From Panopea generosa (Eukaryota; Mollusca; Bivalvia; Adapedonta; Hiatellidae), in assembly GCA_029582155.1 (NCBI GenBank), contig CM055909.1, positions 22,837,347-22,901,346 on the forward strand: DNA of 64,000 nt, given 5' to 3'. Each line of letters opens with the position of its first letter. The stretch's first letter is position 1. Under the pieces are notes generated by a model, which made no database searches, had not been told where the DNA came from, and saw nothing but the letters and a program-made list of their open reading frames with translations. Below, in pieces: positions 37,690 through 49,732 of the stretch. The position numbers were made by a program, and so were the translations under genes.

Positions 37690-37955
37690 TGGAATATGTA
37701 CTGTCGATACGTACTGTCGTGTCGATACGTACTGCGATCGATACGTACTGTCAATACGTAGTCGTGTCGATACGTACTGTCAATACGTAGTCGTGTCGAT
37801 ACGTACTATCGATATGTACTATCAATACGTACTGTCGGGTCGTTACGTACTGTCAGTACGTAGTCGGGTCGATACGTACTGTCAATACGTAGTCGTGTCG
37901 ATAGTACTATCGATACGTACTGTCGTGTCGATACGTACTTTCGATACGTACTAGT
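37690..37955. repeat. TCGATACGTACTG palindrome-rich array (copy 1)
   Basis: About twenty modules carrying ATACGTA, arranged in 12- and 29-bp units (CGATACGTACTGTC, AATACGTAGTCGTG). TACGTA is self-complementary. Confidence 0.9.
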
Positions 37956-38825
37956 ATATAGCTCATTTTGTCCAGAACAGTTGCGTAACATATGTCAATT
38001 ATATACTATATATCATGTAATAAATATACAAACAGAAACATCTTTCACATTTTTCATATTTTATACATAATTATGATTGTCGTATTTTATAAACAAAAGC
38101 AAAACAAGCAAGATGTTAATTAAAAAAGCCATGCAATCGCTAGGTTGTGTTTTGTTTGTGTGTATTATTAGACAATTGGAAGCCCCACAATCTTGCTGTA
38201 TCAGACCTTTCCGCGGTAAAACACTGTAATATTCTAGCTGTACTTTCCTTATAACGTCGAGTCGGCGTGCAAGATTTCAAAAATCGATGTTTGCCATAGA
38301 TTCTGTACGCTAAGTGTTTATCAAATCAAGGCATTATCCTTTGATTTTTCGTTGGACGGATATTAATGGATATTGTGGAAAAAAGATAAATGTTAATTTC
38401 CTTGAGAACTGCAACGAATACCAATAGTCGTATTCGGGGGATTTCGCCGAAGTTCTATAAATTCGCCTTTAGTATTTGGTGTGTTGGTTCGAATGTCGGA
38501 GATGTCCGGAAACAGTCGAATAGATACGAATGTGAATAATAAATGGCGGCTAGTGGTTTCAAGTATTTTTTCCAAGACTGGTAATAGAATCTGAAAAAGT
38601 TTCCTTTATTAACGAACGGCTTGCCTTCTTGAGTAACTAGGCTAACTGTACGGATTTTTTTTGTACGTATATAAAATTCTCATGTAATTTAAGGTATAAA
38701 CAGAAAACAGAATTTATATTTCTGGGTACGCCGCCGACTGACCCGCCGACATGATTCAGCGTAGGTTAATCAAATTATGATAACGACTTCCAACTTGACT
38801 TTACCTACAACCTAAATTATTAAAT
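37956..38825. other. Unique end of contig 1
   Basis: Non-repetitive. At 38543-38579 the + strand has ATGGCGGCTAGTGG, a 13-codon frame running into CTGGTAATA, a possible first coding exon preceded by a GC-richer stretch. Support is weak. The counterpart is near 49360. Confidence 0.3.
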
Positions 38826-39325
38826 NNNNNNNNNNNNNNNNNNNNNNNNNNNNNNNNNNNNNNNNNNNNNNNNNNNNNNNNNNNNNNNNNNNNNNNNNNN
38901 NNNNNNNNNNNNNNNNNNNNNNNNNNNNNNNNNNNNNNNNNNNNNNNNNNNNNNNNNNNNNNNNNNNNNNNNNNNNNNNNNNNNNNNNNNNNNNNNNNNN
39001 NNNNNNNNNNNNNNNNNNNNNNNNNNNNNNNNNNNNNNNNNNNNNNNNNNNNNNNNNNNNNNNNNNNNNNNNNNNNNNNNNNNNNNNNNNNNNNNNNNNN
39101 NNNNNNNNNNNNNNNNNNNNNNNNNNNNNNNNNNNNNNNNNNNNNNNNNNNNNNNNNNNNNNNNNNNNNNNNNNNNNNNNNNNNNNNNNNNNNNNNNNNN
39201 NNNNNNNNNNNNNNNNNNNNNNNNNNNNNNNNNNNNNNNNNNNNNNNNNNNNNNNNNNNNNNNNNNNNNNNNNNNNNNNNNNNNNNNNNNNNNNNNNNNN
39301 NNNNNNNNNNNNNNNNNNNNNNNNN
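38826..39325. other. Assembly gap of exactly 500 N
   Basis: A fixed-length placeholder used by scaffolding software, not a measured gap. The flanking sequences overlap by about 10.3 kb, so the true gap is probably negative. Open frames drawn through the N run are meaningless. Confidence 0.99.
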
Positions 39326-39439
39326 TGAATTACTCGACAAGAAAAATGTAACAGGAAATGCACAAAAAATGCCAGGCGTGGATCAAGGTGAACGCTTCCC
39401 TCACATCAACTTTTGCATACTATTTTTAAGTTAGAAACT

Positions 39440-39495
39440 TGCTCTCCCTCCTTCTGTCTCTCTCTCTTCCCCACCCTCCCCCAACCCTGTTTATC

Positions 39496-39565
<70 letters not shown>

Positions 39566-39715
39566 TCACACGCACACATACACACACACACTATCTCCTT
39601 TTCTCTCTCTTTATCTGTTCTCTCTCTCTCTCTCTTTTCTCTCGCTCTTCTTTGTTCTCTCGTTTTGTCTTGCTCTCACATCACTACTTAATCTCTCTCT
39701 CACACACACACACCC
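39440..39715. repeat. Compound CT/CA/CACG microsatellite (copy 2)
   Basis: Counterpart of 28600-28870, with fewer CACG units. Confidence 0.95.
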
Positions 39716-40779
39716 AAACTGAAAACCAACGCATAATTAATTAAAATGATAAACCATATCTCACACTCAAGGTCCGACCCTGCATGCATTTGATTAAATG
39801 CCGCGATGGCTCTTCTGTAACCTAACTACGCATTTTTATCAAATGCATGCACACAATTTTAAACGATACTCAGTAAATATAACCTAACGAGTAAAACATA
39901 TAAATCCCATTACTAAAAACATAAGTCACCCAGGACTTTAAAAAGGACATGAAACAACAACAGTTAATTATCTTTCAACTTTGTGTAGCACAACTTTTGT
40001 ATACGCTTGTCACGTGTTTTTATTTATGTAACAACTTGCACTAAATGCATAAACGACGGCGGCGAATGACGCTAGATAAACTGGGAAATAGCTACCCTAT
40101 AACCACAGATTAACGAAATGTTCAACACGTTACAGGTTATTTATAGTAAAAATCCAGTTTTATTGGTTGACGAAGACTCTAAAACCGAAAAGCGCCGTTA
40201 TTTCGCAAGTAATTGGAAAACTTGCTCACATCTCACATCATAGTATTCATCATAGTTTCTTCTTTCTTTCATATGTTAAATGTAATAATATTATATCTTG
40301 TACATCAGTCTAAAATACACAAAATGTACTCAGTGAATGCTTCACAGGAACTGTTGATGCGGGTTATCAATCAATCAAACCGATTATCCAATCGGCGATC
40401 GATATTGTTTCCTGTTCCGCCATTTTCCTTAGACAAGCTGTCTCTAAATAAATATTACAGAGTATTATATTGTATTTACTTGTAACAACAACAGGTGACA
40501 CATGGGCAGAGTGATCGTCGCTCTCGCGTCGGGTCAGTCACATCCCAGTGTCTGTGTATGTTACGATACACCTCTCGCACAGTATATACGTTACAATACA
40601 TCACTGTTATGAAAACATATTATCTAGGATACAGTACATCCCATAAATTACAACAAAGTCTAAACATTGCAATATATATCACGAGTCAAATACATATTTA
40701 GATTACACCATATCCCCCTTCTTACATTTACAAAACTGTATCTGTGCTACAATTCATCAAAGGAAGTGAAACTTAATAG

Positions 40780-41450
40780 CCAAGTTACAATACACGCCAC
40801 GAATTAAAAGTTACTTACAATACACGCCACGAATTACAAAACAGGTTACAATACACCGCCACGTATTACACACAGAATCCAGGTTACAATACATGTCACG
40901 AATTAAAAAACAGTATCCAAGTTATAATACACACCACGAATTAAAGAACAGTATCCTAGTTACTTACAATACACGCCACGAATTACAAAACAGGTTACAA
41001 TACACGCCACGTATTACACACAGTATCCAGTTACAATACATGCTATGAAGTAAAAAACAGTATCCAAGTTACAGTACACGCCACGATTTACAAAACAGTA
41101 TCCAGGTTACATACAATACATGTCACGAATTACAAAACGGTATCCAGGTTACAATACACGCCACGTATTATAAAACAATATCCAGGTTACAATACATGCC
41201 ACGAATAATAAAACAGGTTACAATACACACCACGAATTTAAAACAGTATCCATGTTACAATACATGCCACGAATTACAAAACAGGTTACAATACACGCTT
41301 CGATATACAAAACAATATTCAGTTTACAATACACGCCACGAATTACAAATTGGTATCCAGGTTTCAATACATCCCACGATTTACAAAAACAGTATCCTAG
41401 TTACAATACATATATCCAACACATTACAATACGCTTACTTGATGTTGGGA
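40780..41450. repeat. 37-38 bp minisatellite (copy 2)
   Basis: Counterpart of 29945-30610, with several one-base indels (for example CACCGCCACG for CACGCCACG near 40855). Confidence 0.9.
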
Positions 41451-41854
41451 TACAATTCATTCTGATCCAAAACACAGTTTTAAATTACAACACACCCAAA
41501 CTGGAAAATCAGTTCGTTTCAAAACATGCTTACATGCATACATTATAATTATGTATTGGACAAAAAACAGAAGAAAAACCCAAATCAACTTTTCACTAGG
41601 CAATATACAACTACACACTTGAAAACACATTAAAACTTCCGTTTAAAAAATGTAAAAAAAGGCAATGTCTGTGTATAACATATATGAACTGTATGATAAC
41701 CAAATATTTAATACGAGATATTGCACTTTTTTTAATGATTCACGATTTACTATGAAACGTTTAGTGAGTTGTAAGACACGCCTGAAAAATTTCTTTGTAT
41801 GAATTTTATTATATACAAAAACAGTGGATAATATTTAAACAAACATAATATGCC

Positions 41855-42600
41855 GGTATGAGTTACTTATATTGTGATAGTATGAGTTACTTATATTTGT
41901 GATAGTCAGCACGAGTTATTTATATTATGATAGCCAGTATGAGTTACTTACATTTGTGATAGGCAATATCACTTACATTTGTGATAGTACGAGTTACTTA
42001 TATTTGTGATAGGCAATATTACTTATATTTGTTATAGTATGAGTTATTTATGTTTGTGATAGTCAGTATTACTTATATTTGTGAAAGTATGAGTCACTTA
42101 TATTTGTGATAGTCAGTATGGGTTACTTATATTTGTGATAGGCAGTATGAGCTACTTATATTTGTGATAGTCAGAACGGCGTAGTTATATTTGTGATTGT
42201 CAGTATTAATTACTTTTATATCCATGGTAGGCACTATGAGTTATTCATTTTTATGTAGGCAGTATGCGTTACATATTTTCATGATAGTCAGTATTTGTGA
42301 GAGGCAGGGTGAGTTACTTATATTCATGATAGTCAGTGTTTGTGGTAGGCAGGGTGAGTTACTTATATTCATGATAGTTAGTATTTGTAATAGACAGTGT
42401 GAGTTACTTATATTCATGATAGTCAGTATTTGCAATAGGCAGTGTGAGTTACTTATATTCATGAAAGTCAGTATTTGTGATAGGCAGGGTGTGTTACTTA
42501 TATTCATGATAGTCAGTATTTGTAATAGGCAGTTTGAGTTATTTGTATTCATGATAGACAGTATTTGTGATAGGCAGAGTGAGTTACTTATATTTGAGGG
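41855..42600. repeat. ~30/45-bp minisatellite (copy 2)
   Basis: Counterpart of 31005-31762. The 45-bp part is unchanged, so the same repeat-encoded frames appear. Confidence 0.9.
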
Positions 42601-43984
42601 AACAATCTGTTAAAAGTATAAGACACATGTATTGCACCTATACGCATACAAAGAATCACACACACTGCGTGTAACTCTTCAAGAAAACGTAGTACAAAAA
42701 TAATCTCGAAAAAAACACAATGTGCGTACAAAAAAAACGCCATGTGCACAAACATTGTGCTGTATGGACAAAATTTGCCAAACGGACAAAATGTGCCGTC
42801 ATAGAGTTCTGCATTTAATCCAACATTACCTATACGTTCGGTACTCCAACCTTCTCAGTCTCTAATATGAAGAGTTATTTAAATATCAAAAGATGAACAC
42901 TAATATCAAACTAACTTTTTATATTTTCTCTTATCATAATATACACATTACATTGTACAGCATACTATGGAACAGGCCATTATGATAAGACGTTTTAGAA
43001 TATTGTTCTTACAAATCTACATAAATAGATGACGGATATAATTATTTATTTCAAACATACTATGTAATATGTGATATGTAATATGTAATATGTAATATGT
43101 AATATGTGATATGTAATATTTAATATCAATACAAACACTGCACCACTTTGGTACCTGTGTGCTAACATATTTATTTTAAAAAGGAGTTACTCATCAAATA
43201 CCACTACAATGACATGGGGAGTATATATTGCATTTTAACAGTGCAGATTTAAACACTATTATTTCATTTGATTACAATTTCTATCAATGGCAATAGACTC
43301 GTTTTTCAGTTTAAATGCTTTGTGTATGTAAACAGACATATTTCGTATAATATGTTTGGTGTCAGTTTGTAACAATTCAATAGCTTTTTTTAACATACTT
43401 GGCATCATATAATAATATTTTTTAAAATATATAGATCTTATAGGTCCTTGTATAAACGACATTCAAATAAAAATGACACCCCTCATCTAGAACTATGTAT
43501 TTCGTGTGGAAATATATACATAAAAAAATGACAAACATTACAGTGTGATGTAAACCACGTTGTGTACAGGCATGACAAAAAATCTCAAGTGCATCTAAAT
43601 TTTTCTTGAAAAAAAAAGCTCGTGTTTTTGTTTTGTTGTTGTTAATTTTGTTGTTTCAAACAATAAAAAAGGTACATGCTCCGTTTATCATTGCGGTGCA
43701 TATCAGTTTGCACAGGCATAGTTCTTGTACAATCAATGATGATAACGGGTTTCATTAGAATAACTTAATTCTAACCATAAATGCATGCATGTATGATTAA
43801 AGTTTTACTTCCGAAATAAACAACTACACGGTTAAGTAATATCGTTTATATACAGAATTGCTAAAATGCATTTCGCAAGTGACAGTGTTAACACACCCCT
43901 CTTGAAATCAATATCCGTGTTAAGATATCATTGAAAAATATACTTACCATTTGTATTTATATTACCCATAGAAACAAAGTAATT

Positions 43985-44087
43985 ATCATTTATTATTGAT
44001 AATTATTTATTATTATTAATGTTATAATTATTAATTATTATTATGTTTATTATTATGTTTATTTTCATTATGTTTATTATTATTATG

Positions 44088-44123
<36 letters not shown>

Positions 44124-44126
44124 ATG

Positions 44127-44180
<54 letters not shown>

Positions 44181-44181
44181 A
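43985..44181. repeat. (ATT)n microsatellite (copy 2)
   Basis: Counterpart of 33160-33345, interrupted by AATATG where copy 1 has TGTTTA. Confidence 0.95.
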
Positions 44182-45578
44182 GCATTATTATTATCATGTT
44201 CTTCATCATAATCATTATCAGCAACAGTAGCAACATTATTATCAGTGTTAGTTATACATTACATAACATGTGAATATAACTCCACCCACACACACTCTTA
44301 CGCGCATACTCGAACATGCACCCATCCTAACGTTTCCCCCCGTCTTTTTCCATGTATCCAGGACGGATTTCCGACTTACTTCAACCACGTTTTTTAAGCA
44401 TTTTCCAAATTTGGCATATATTCCCTTGAACACTTCCCCGGTGTAATAAAAACGTACAAAGAAATCACTTAGCATTCCGGAAACGGTATATTTGTACATG
44501 CGTTTGACTGATTAGAGAAGTGTTTTAGCCAATAGCAGTTTATGAAATTGTTTTAATTTGATGATATCAAGTTTTCCGTATTTATTTTTCTAATACGAAG
44601 CTTAAATGTTTGATAACGTGTACATATTTAAAACGTCCCAGTATGTGTGAAGACCTTTGTTTCGTTTCTATTTTGGAAAAGGTTTGAAGAAGTTGAAGGG
44701 TAACTTTCATTTTTTTTGCAAATATGTGCTCCTCTTTGACAATAAGTGTAAGATGTACTTTAATTTCATAATTTTTTTATCGATAGAAAAATCGAAGGCT
44801 TATCAATTTGTATTATTTAAAGACTTTTCATTTACATATTTCAAAATAAGTTTGACTCCCTATAGTTTTATTTTATTTTTTTAAAAAGTGGTAAATAATT
44901 TCTTAATATGAAGTTTTAGACATAACTGCTTTCAGAATAGGATATGTGATATATAATCTAAAATGTGTTGGAAATAGCATTACACCTCCATTAAAGATAA
45001 AATAAATAAAACAACATTGCAATGTGTACCTTTAAGTATAATAAGTAAGACTATAGACCACGCTTCTTTAAAACAACTAAAATTCTTATCAGAGTAACAA
45101 ATGATAAATAAAGTGAATTAAAAGACTAAAATACATCGATCGTTATAGATAATGCACCAACATTCCCATTTATTGGGCGCCACGATCTCTTGAGAAACGC
45201 ATTGAAAATGCAGAGGCAACATCACGAGTGTTCCATCCGTACCTGATTAACGGCGGGTAAAAAATAGACTGTGGAATAATGAACTTAGCGTGTGCACGGA
45301 CTTCCAAATCAGCCTTGTTCCATACTCGTTATGGGTTAAACACGGAATACTAGATGGTCTTTGATGCTGATTAATGGAGAGTTCGCACAACCTATCGTTG
45401 ATTAGAGAAGAAAATGAAGAAGAAATAGAGGAAGAAAAATGCACACACGCGTTTTATAATGGGTGTCATTTTGCATTTCGGGTGCAAATAATTGAAGCTT
45501 TTACGTGCCGCAAAGCACAGTACGTTTGTGAAGGCAATTTTTTATCAATAAACAAAATAGAAGTACGTCAACTTTTGT

Positions 45579-45679
45579 CCGTATGCGGACAGGACATCGG
45601 TTGAGCTGGGGGTTGAACACGCAACTTCTAGCGTGAGTGGCCAACATTCTATCCACTGTACTACAACTCCGTTTAAAGG
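45579..45679 (-). mobile_element. tRNA-like SINE fragment (family E, copy 2)
   Basis: Counterpart of 34740-34840 through the 10.3-kb duplication, not an independent insertion. Confidence 0.5.
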
Positions 45680-46377
45680 GAGTGTAAAGTTAACATTAGA
45701 TATAATAACGTCATGTTAGTTTTAAAATATTAGCAAAAAAAAAACAACACTATTTACCGTATCCAAGTACGGAACGGGTCTGCCAAAAGTATTCACACGG
45801 TGACACTATGCATATTTCACAGCTAGCAGCAGCATACGTTTGTTATCATAGCTGAATACATATATACACAATTAATAATGTTGACCATGATTAATAAGAT
45901 AATTAATTGCATTGAAAATGTATTGATATATAAAATATATGCTTAGATTTATTTCTGTTATAATAAAAGGTTACACAAACATCAATGAAATCATTATTAT
46001 TGTATAAGTATACAATATGTATATGTTCAGTGGGTATTATCTGACCTCTATTCTACAATGTATTTTCTATGCCCCAGCCTTTAGTCCAACCGAGGTTATT
46101 ATTGGTTTCCGATCAATTACTTCTGGAGGGGTCTATGGATTTAATTGATATTTGGTGTATAGCTGTATAAGTATTAAATACTGTTTAACTTCGATATGTA
46201 TCAACATCAGTCGCATTGAACAGGAGTTAAGGCCCCTTTTCGTCTTAATTTGGTCCCTTTTCGTCTTAAAATCGGTAAAAAAAATGGTTTTCGACCAATA
46301 GCGGAGACATGCGTGTCGACACTCACATTTCTAGCTTGATGACACTAGTATATGGAATATTTGTAAAATAGATGAAT

Positions 46378-46521
46378 GATGGATGGATGGATGGATGGAT
46401 GGATGGATGGATGGATGGATGGATGGATGGATGGATGGATGGATGGATGGATGGATGGATGGGAGTTTGGGTGGGAGTTTGGATGGATGGATGGATGGAT
46501 GGATGGATGGATGGATGGATG
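46378..46521. repeat. (GGAT)n microsatellite (copy 2)
   Basis: About 144 bp, shorter than copy 1, with GGGAGTTTGGGTGGGAGTTT as interruption. Confidence 0.97.
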
Positions 46522-47165
46522 GACAAAACAAACCAATATACAGATTTAAACAATATTACATCAACATAATTGATGTGCAGAATGATCCTAGAACCCGGCT
46601 TGATACTTGCAGAACTGTTAATTCTATCGTATTACTCAAATTGTCGCTTCTTACGACATGTAAACTAAATGAAAAGGGACAAGGGATAAGAACAAAAAAA
46701 AACGGCCGATATACTTATAAAAGAAAACAGAGAATCTTCCATAATTGAAAAATCCAAAAGCTGCAAGTAAATCGACCCCGACCACCATTTGCCCGCGACC
46801 ACCACATAGTTGCGGCACTTGTGGTTTGATCACTTCGATTTAATGGGAATAAAATATGTTTAATCTTCCATTAACATACAAAGCTATTTGCCACTTCTGC
46901 GGTTCACCAAACATTTAAAACACCGTTTACATTTAACACATCCTCTCTAATACCTGGATTTCTTGTAGAATCCTATTCTTGTTTCGCGTTTGTTTTTTTG
47001 GGGGTTTTTTGTTGTTTTTTTTGTATTCAACTTGGAAATTCCGAGACTGGCACAGTTTGAGAAACTAGACAGGTGTTAGATTGCAAATTACGTAACAATA
47101 AACAGTTGATTCTGGGGAACGTTGTATGCACTTCAACAGTCACAAACAAGTGGTTATGCTTGGGC

Positions 47166-47640
47166 GTATATACAAGTTCTGTGCGGTGGGCAACGAGTGT
47201 GTGTGGTGCGGATGAGAGGCGTTTGTGTGGTGGGCAGCGGGTGGGGATCAACTTATACGAGTTATATGCGGTGGACAGCGAATGTTTGTATGCGGTTCAC
47301 AGAAGGAGTAAGGCGGTTAACGTTTACGAGTTCTGTGCGATGGACAGTGAATGTGTGTATGCGGTACACAGAAGGTATGGGGCAATTAACGTAAACGAGT
47401 TTGTGCGGTGGGCAGCGAATGTGTGTATGCGGTACACAGAGGGGATAGGTTGACGTATACGAGTCAAGGCGGTGGGCAGCGAATGTGTGTTTGTGGTACA
47501 CAGAGGGGGTAGGTCGATCAACGTATACGAGTTCTGTGCGGTGGACAGCGAATATGTGTTTGCGGTAAACAGAGGGGGTAGGGCGGTTAACGTATACCAG
47601 TTCTTTGTGGTGGACAGCGTGGGGTAGAGCGAGTAGCTTA
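47166..47640. repeat. 69-bp minisatellite (copy 2)
   Basis: Counterpart of 36360-36830. A short deletion near 47449 shifts the frames, giving a 198-codon minus frame absent from copy 1. This shows the frames are not maintained. Confidence 0.9.
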
Positions 47641-48074
47641 TTACAGTTGTGTGCAGTGTACAGCTGTAAGGCAGCGGACAGTACTAGTTTGATTATGAGA
47701 TGTGTGAGTGGAGAGAGTTGGACAAGTATGAATGTGCGTCGCGTATCGAATGATGGGAGTGTGAGATGCGCGATCCGTGACGTTAGAGATGGATTGCTTT
47801 GGGTAGCGAGGACTGAGTGTTCATGGCGTATGGGTGTTGGTTGTTTTAAAATATGCATTTTGAAGATGAGGGGGCGTTAGGTAGCTTGAAGTATACGTCT
47901 TTCTTTCGCCGTATAAGAACTAGATGTTTTTGACAGCTGGGGCGTTCTTGGTTACGTTCTGCATATGTATATATGAGGCATCTTGGAGTTGGCGTAGTTG
48001 GGTGCGTTAGGCAGTGGTTTGAGATGGTTGTGTTACACAACTAATATGCGCATCGTCCGAACATGAGGAGAGTG

Positions 48075-48500
48075 AATACCTGTGGAGTGTGAAAAGAGTG
48101 AAGCACAGTGTGAAAAGAGTGAAGCACGGTGGAATGTGAAAAGAGTAGCAAGTGTTGGAATTGAAAGTGAAGAACGGTATAGAGTGAAGAGAGCAAAGAA
48201 CGGTGGAAGTGAAAGTGAAGAACGGTAGAAAGTGAAGAGAGCAAAGAATGGTGGAATGTGAAAAGAGTAGCAAATGTAGGAAGTGAAAAGAGAAGAAAGG
48301 TAGAAAGTGGAGAGCAAAGAATGGTGGAATATGAAGAGAGTAGCAAACGGTGGAAGTGAAGAATGAAGAACGGTACAATGTGTAGACAGTAATAAACGGT
48401 TGAATGTGAAAAGAGTTGCAAGCGGTGGAAGTGACAGTGACGAACGGTAGAATGTGTAGACAGTAATAAACGGTGGAATGTGAAAAGAGTAACAAGCGGT
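48075..48500. repeat. Purine-rich minisatellite (copy 2)
   Basis: Counterpart of 37275-37689 with a few substitutions. Confidence 0.85.
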
Positions 48501-48767
48501 GGAATATGTACTGTCGATACGTACTGTCGTGTCGATACGTACTGCCGATCGATACGTACTGTCAATACGTAGTCGTGTCGATACGTACTGTCAATACGTA
48601 GTCGTGTCGATACGTACTATCGATATGTACTATCAATACGTACTGTCGGGTCGTTACGTACTGTCAGTACGTAGTCGGGTCGATACGTACTGTCAATACG
48701 TAGTCGTGTCGATATGTACTATCGATACGTACTGTCGTGTCGATACGTACTTTCGATACGTACTAGT
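48501..48767. repeat. TACGTA palindrome-rich array (copy 2)
   Basis: Counterpart of 37690-37955. Confidence 0.9.
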
Positions 48768-49691
48768 ATATAGCTCATTTTGTCCAGAACAGTTGCGTAA
48801 CATATGTCAATTATATATACTATATATCATGTAATAAAATATACAAACAGAAACATCTTTCACATTTTTCATATTTTATACATAATTATGATTGTCGTAT
48901 TTTATAAACAAAAGCAAAACAAGCAAGATGTTTAATTAAAAAAGCCATGCAATCGCTAGGTTGTGTTTTGTTTGTGTGTATTATTAGACAATTGGAAGCC
49001 CCACAATCTTGCTGTATCAGACCTTTCCGCGGTAAAACACTGTAATATTCTAGCTGTACTTTCCTTATAACGTCGAGTCGGCGTGCAAGATTTCAAAAAT
49101 CGATGTTTGCCATAGATTCTGTACGCTAAGTGTTTATCAAATCAAGGCATTATCCTTTGATTTTTCGTTGGACGGATATTAATGGATATTGTGGAAAAAA
49201 GATAAATGTTAATTTCCTTGAGAACTGCAACGAATACCAATAGTCGTATTCGGGGGATTTCGCCGAAGTTCTATAAATTTCGCCTTTAGTATTTGGTGTG
49301 TTGGTTCGAATGTCGGAGATGTCCGGAAACAGTCGAATAGATACGAATGTGAATAATAAATGGCGGCTAGTGGTTTCAAGTATTTTTTCCAAGACTGGTA
49401 ATAGAATCTGAAAAAGTTTCCTTTATTAACGAACGGCTTGCCTTCTTGAGTAACTAGGCTAACTGTACGGATTTTTTTTGTACGTATATAAAATTCTCAT
49501 GTAATTTAAGGTATAAACAGAAAACAGAATTTATATTTCTGGGTACGCCGCCGACTGACCCGCCGACATGATTCAGCGTAGGTTAATCAAATTATGATAA
49601 CGACTTCCAACTTGACTTTACCTACAACCTAAATTATTAAATTATATAACTTAATTATATTAAATATATTAAATATCCGGACACCATTTTA

Positions 49692-49732
49692 CCCCCCCCC
49701 CCCCCCCCCCCCCCCCCCCCACACACACACAC
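49692..49732. repeat. Poly(C)29 followed by (AC)6
   Basis: A 29-base C homopolymer (49692-49720) and six AC units. It lies only 50 bp past the point where contig 1 stops, and is a likely cause of that break. Confidence 0.97.

Larger units (their letters stand above)
28482..38825. repeat. 10.3-kb direct duplication, copy 1 (ends at gap)
   Basis: From TGAATTACTCGACAAG at 28482 to ACCTAAATTATTAAAT just before the N run, this 10,344-bp segment is colinear with 39326-49642 (10,317 bp). Differences are mostly one-base indels, microsatellite lengths and scattered substitutions. The exact coincidence of its right end with the gap marks it as a contig end overlapping the next contig. No host gene was recognised inside it. 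Confidence 0.95.
39326..49642. repeat. 10.3-kb direct duplication, copy 2 (starts at gap)
   Basis: Begins with the first base after the gap and is colinear with 28482-38825. The offset drifts from 10,844 at the left to 10,817 at the right because of indels and array-length differences. Beyond 49642 the sequence is unique. It contains the same arrays and no additional gene. Confidence 0.95.

Noticed and set aside
36572..37754. Minus-strand frames of 158-191 codons, with counterparts at 47262-48565
   Set aside because: They are built from the 69-bp and purine-rich minisatellites, and small indels between the two copies change their ends.
38801..39363. Frames of about 180 codons through the gap
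   Set aside because: They consist of N and carry no information.
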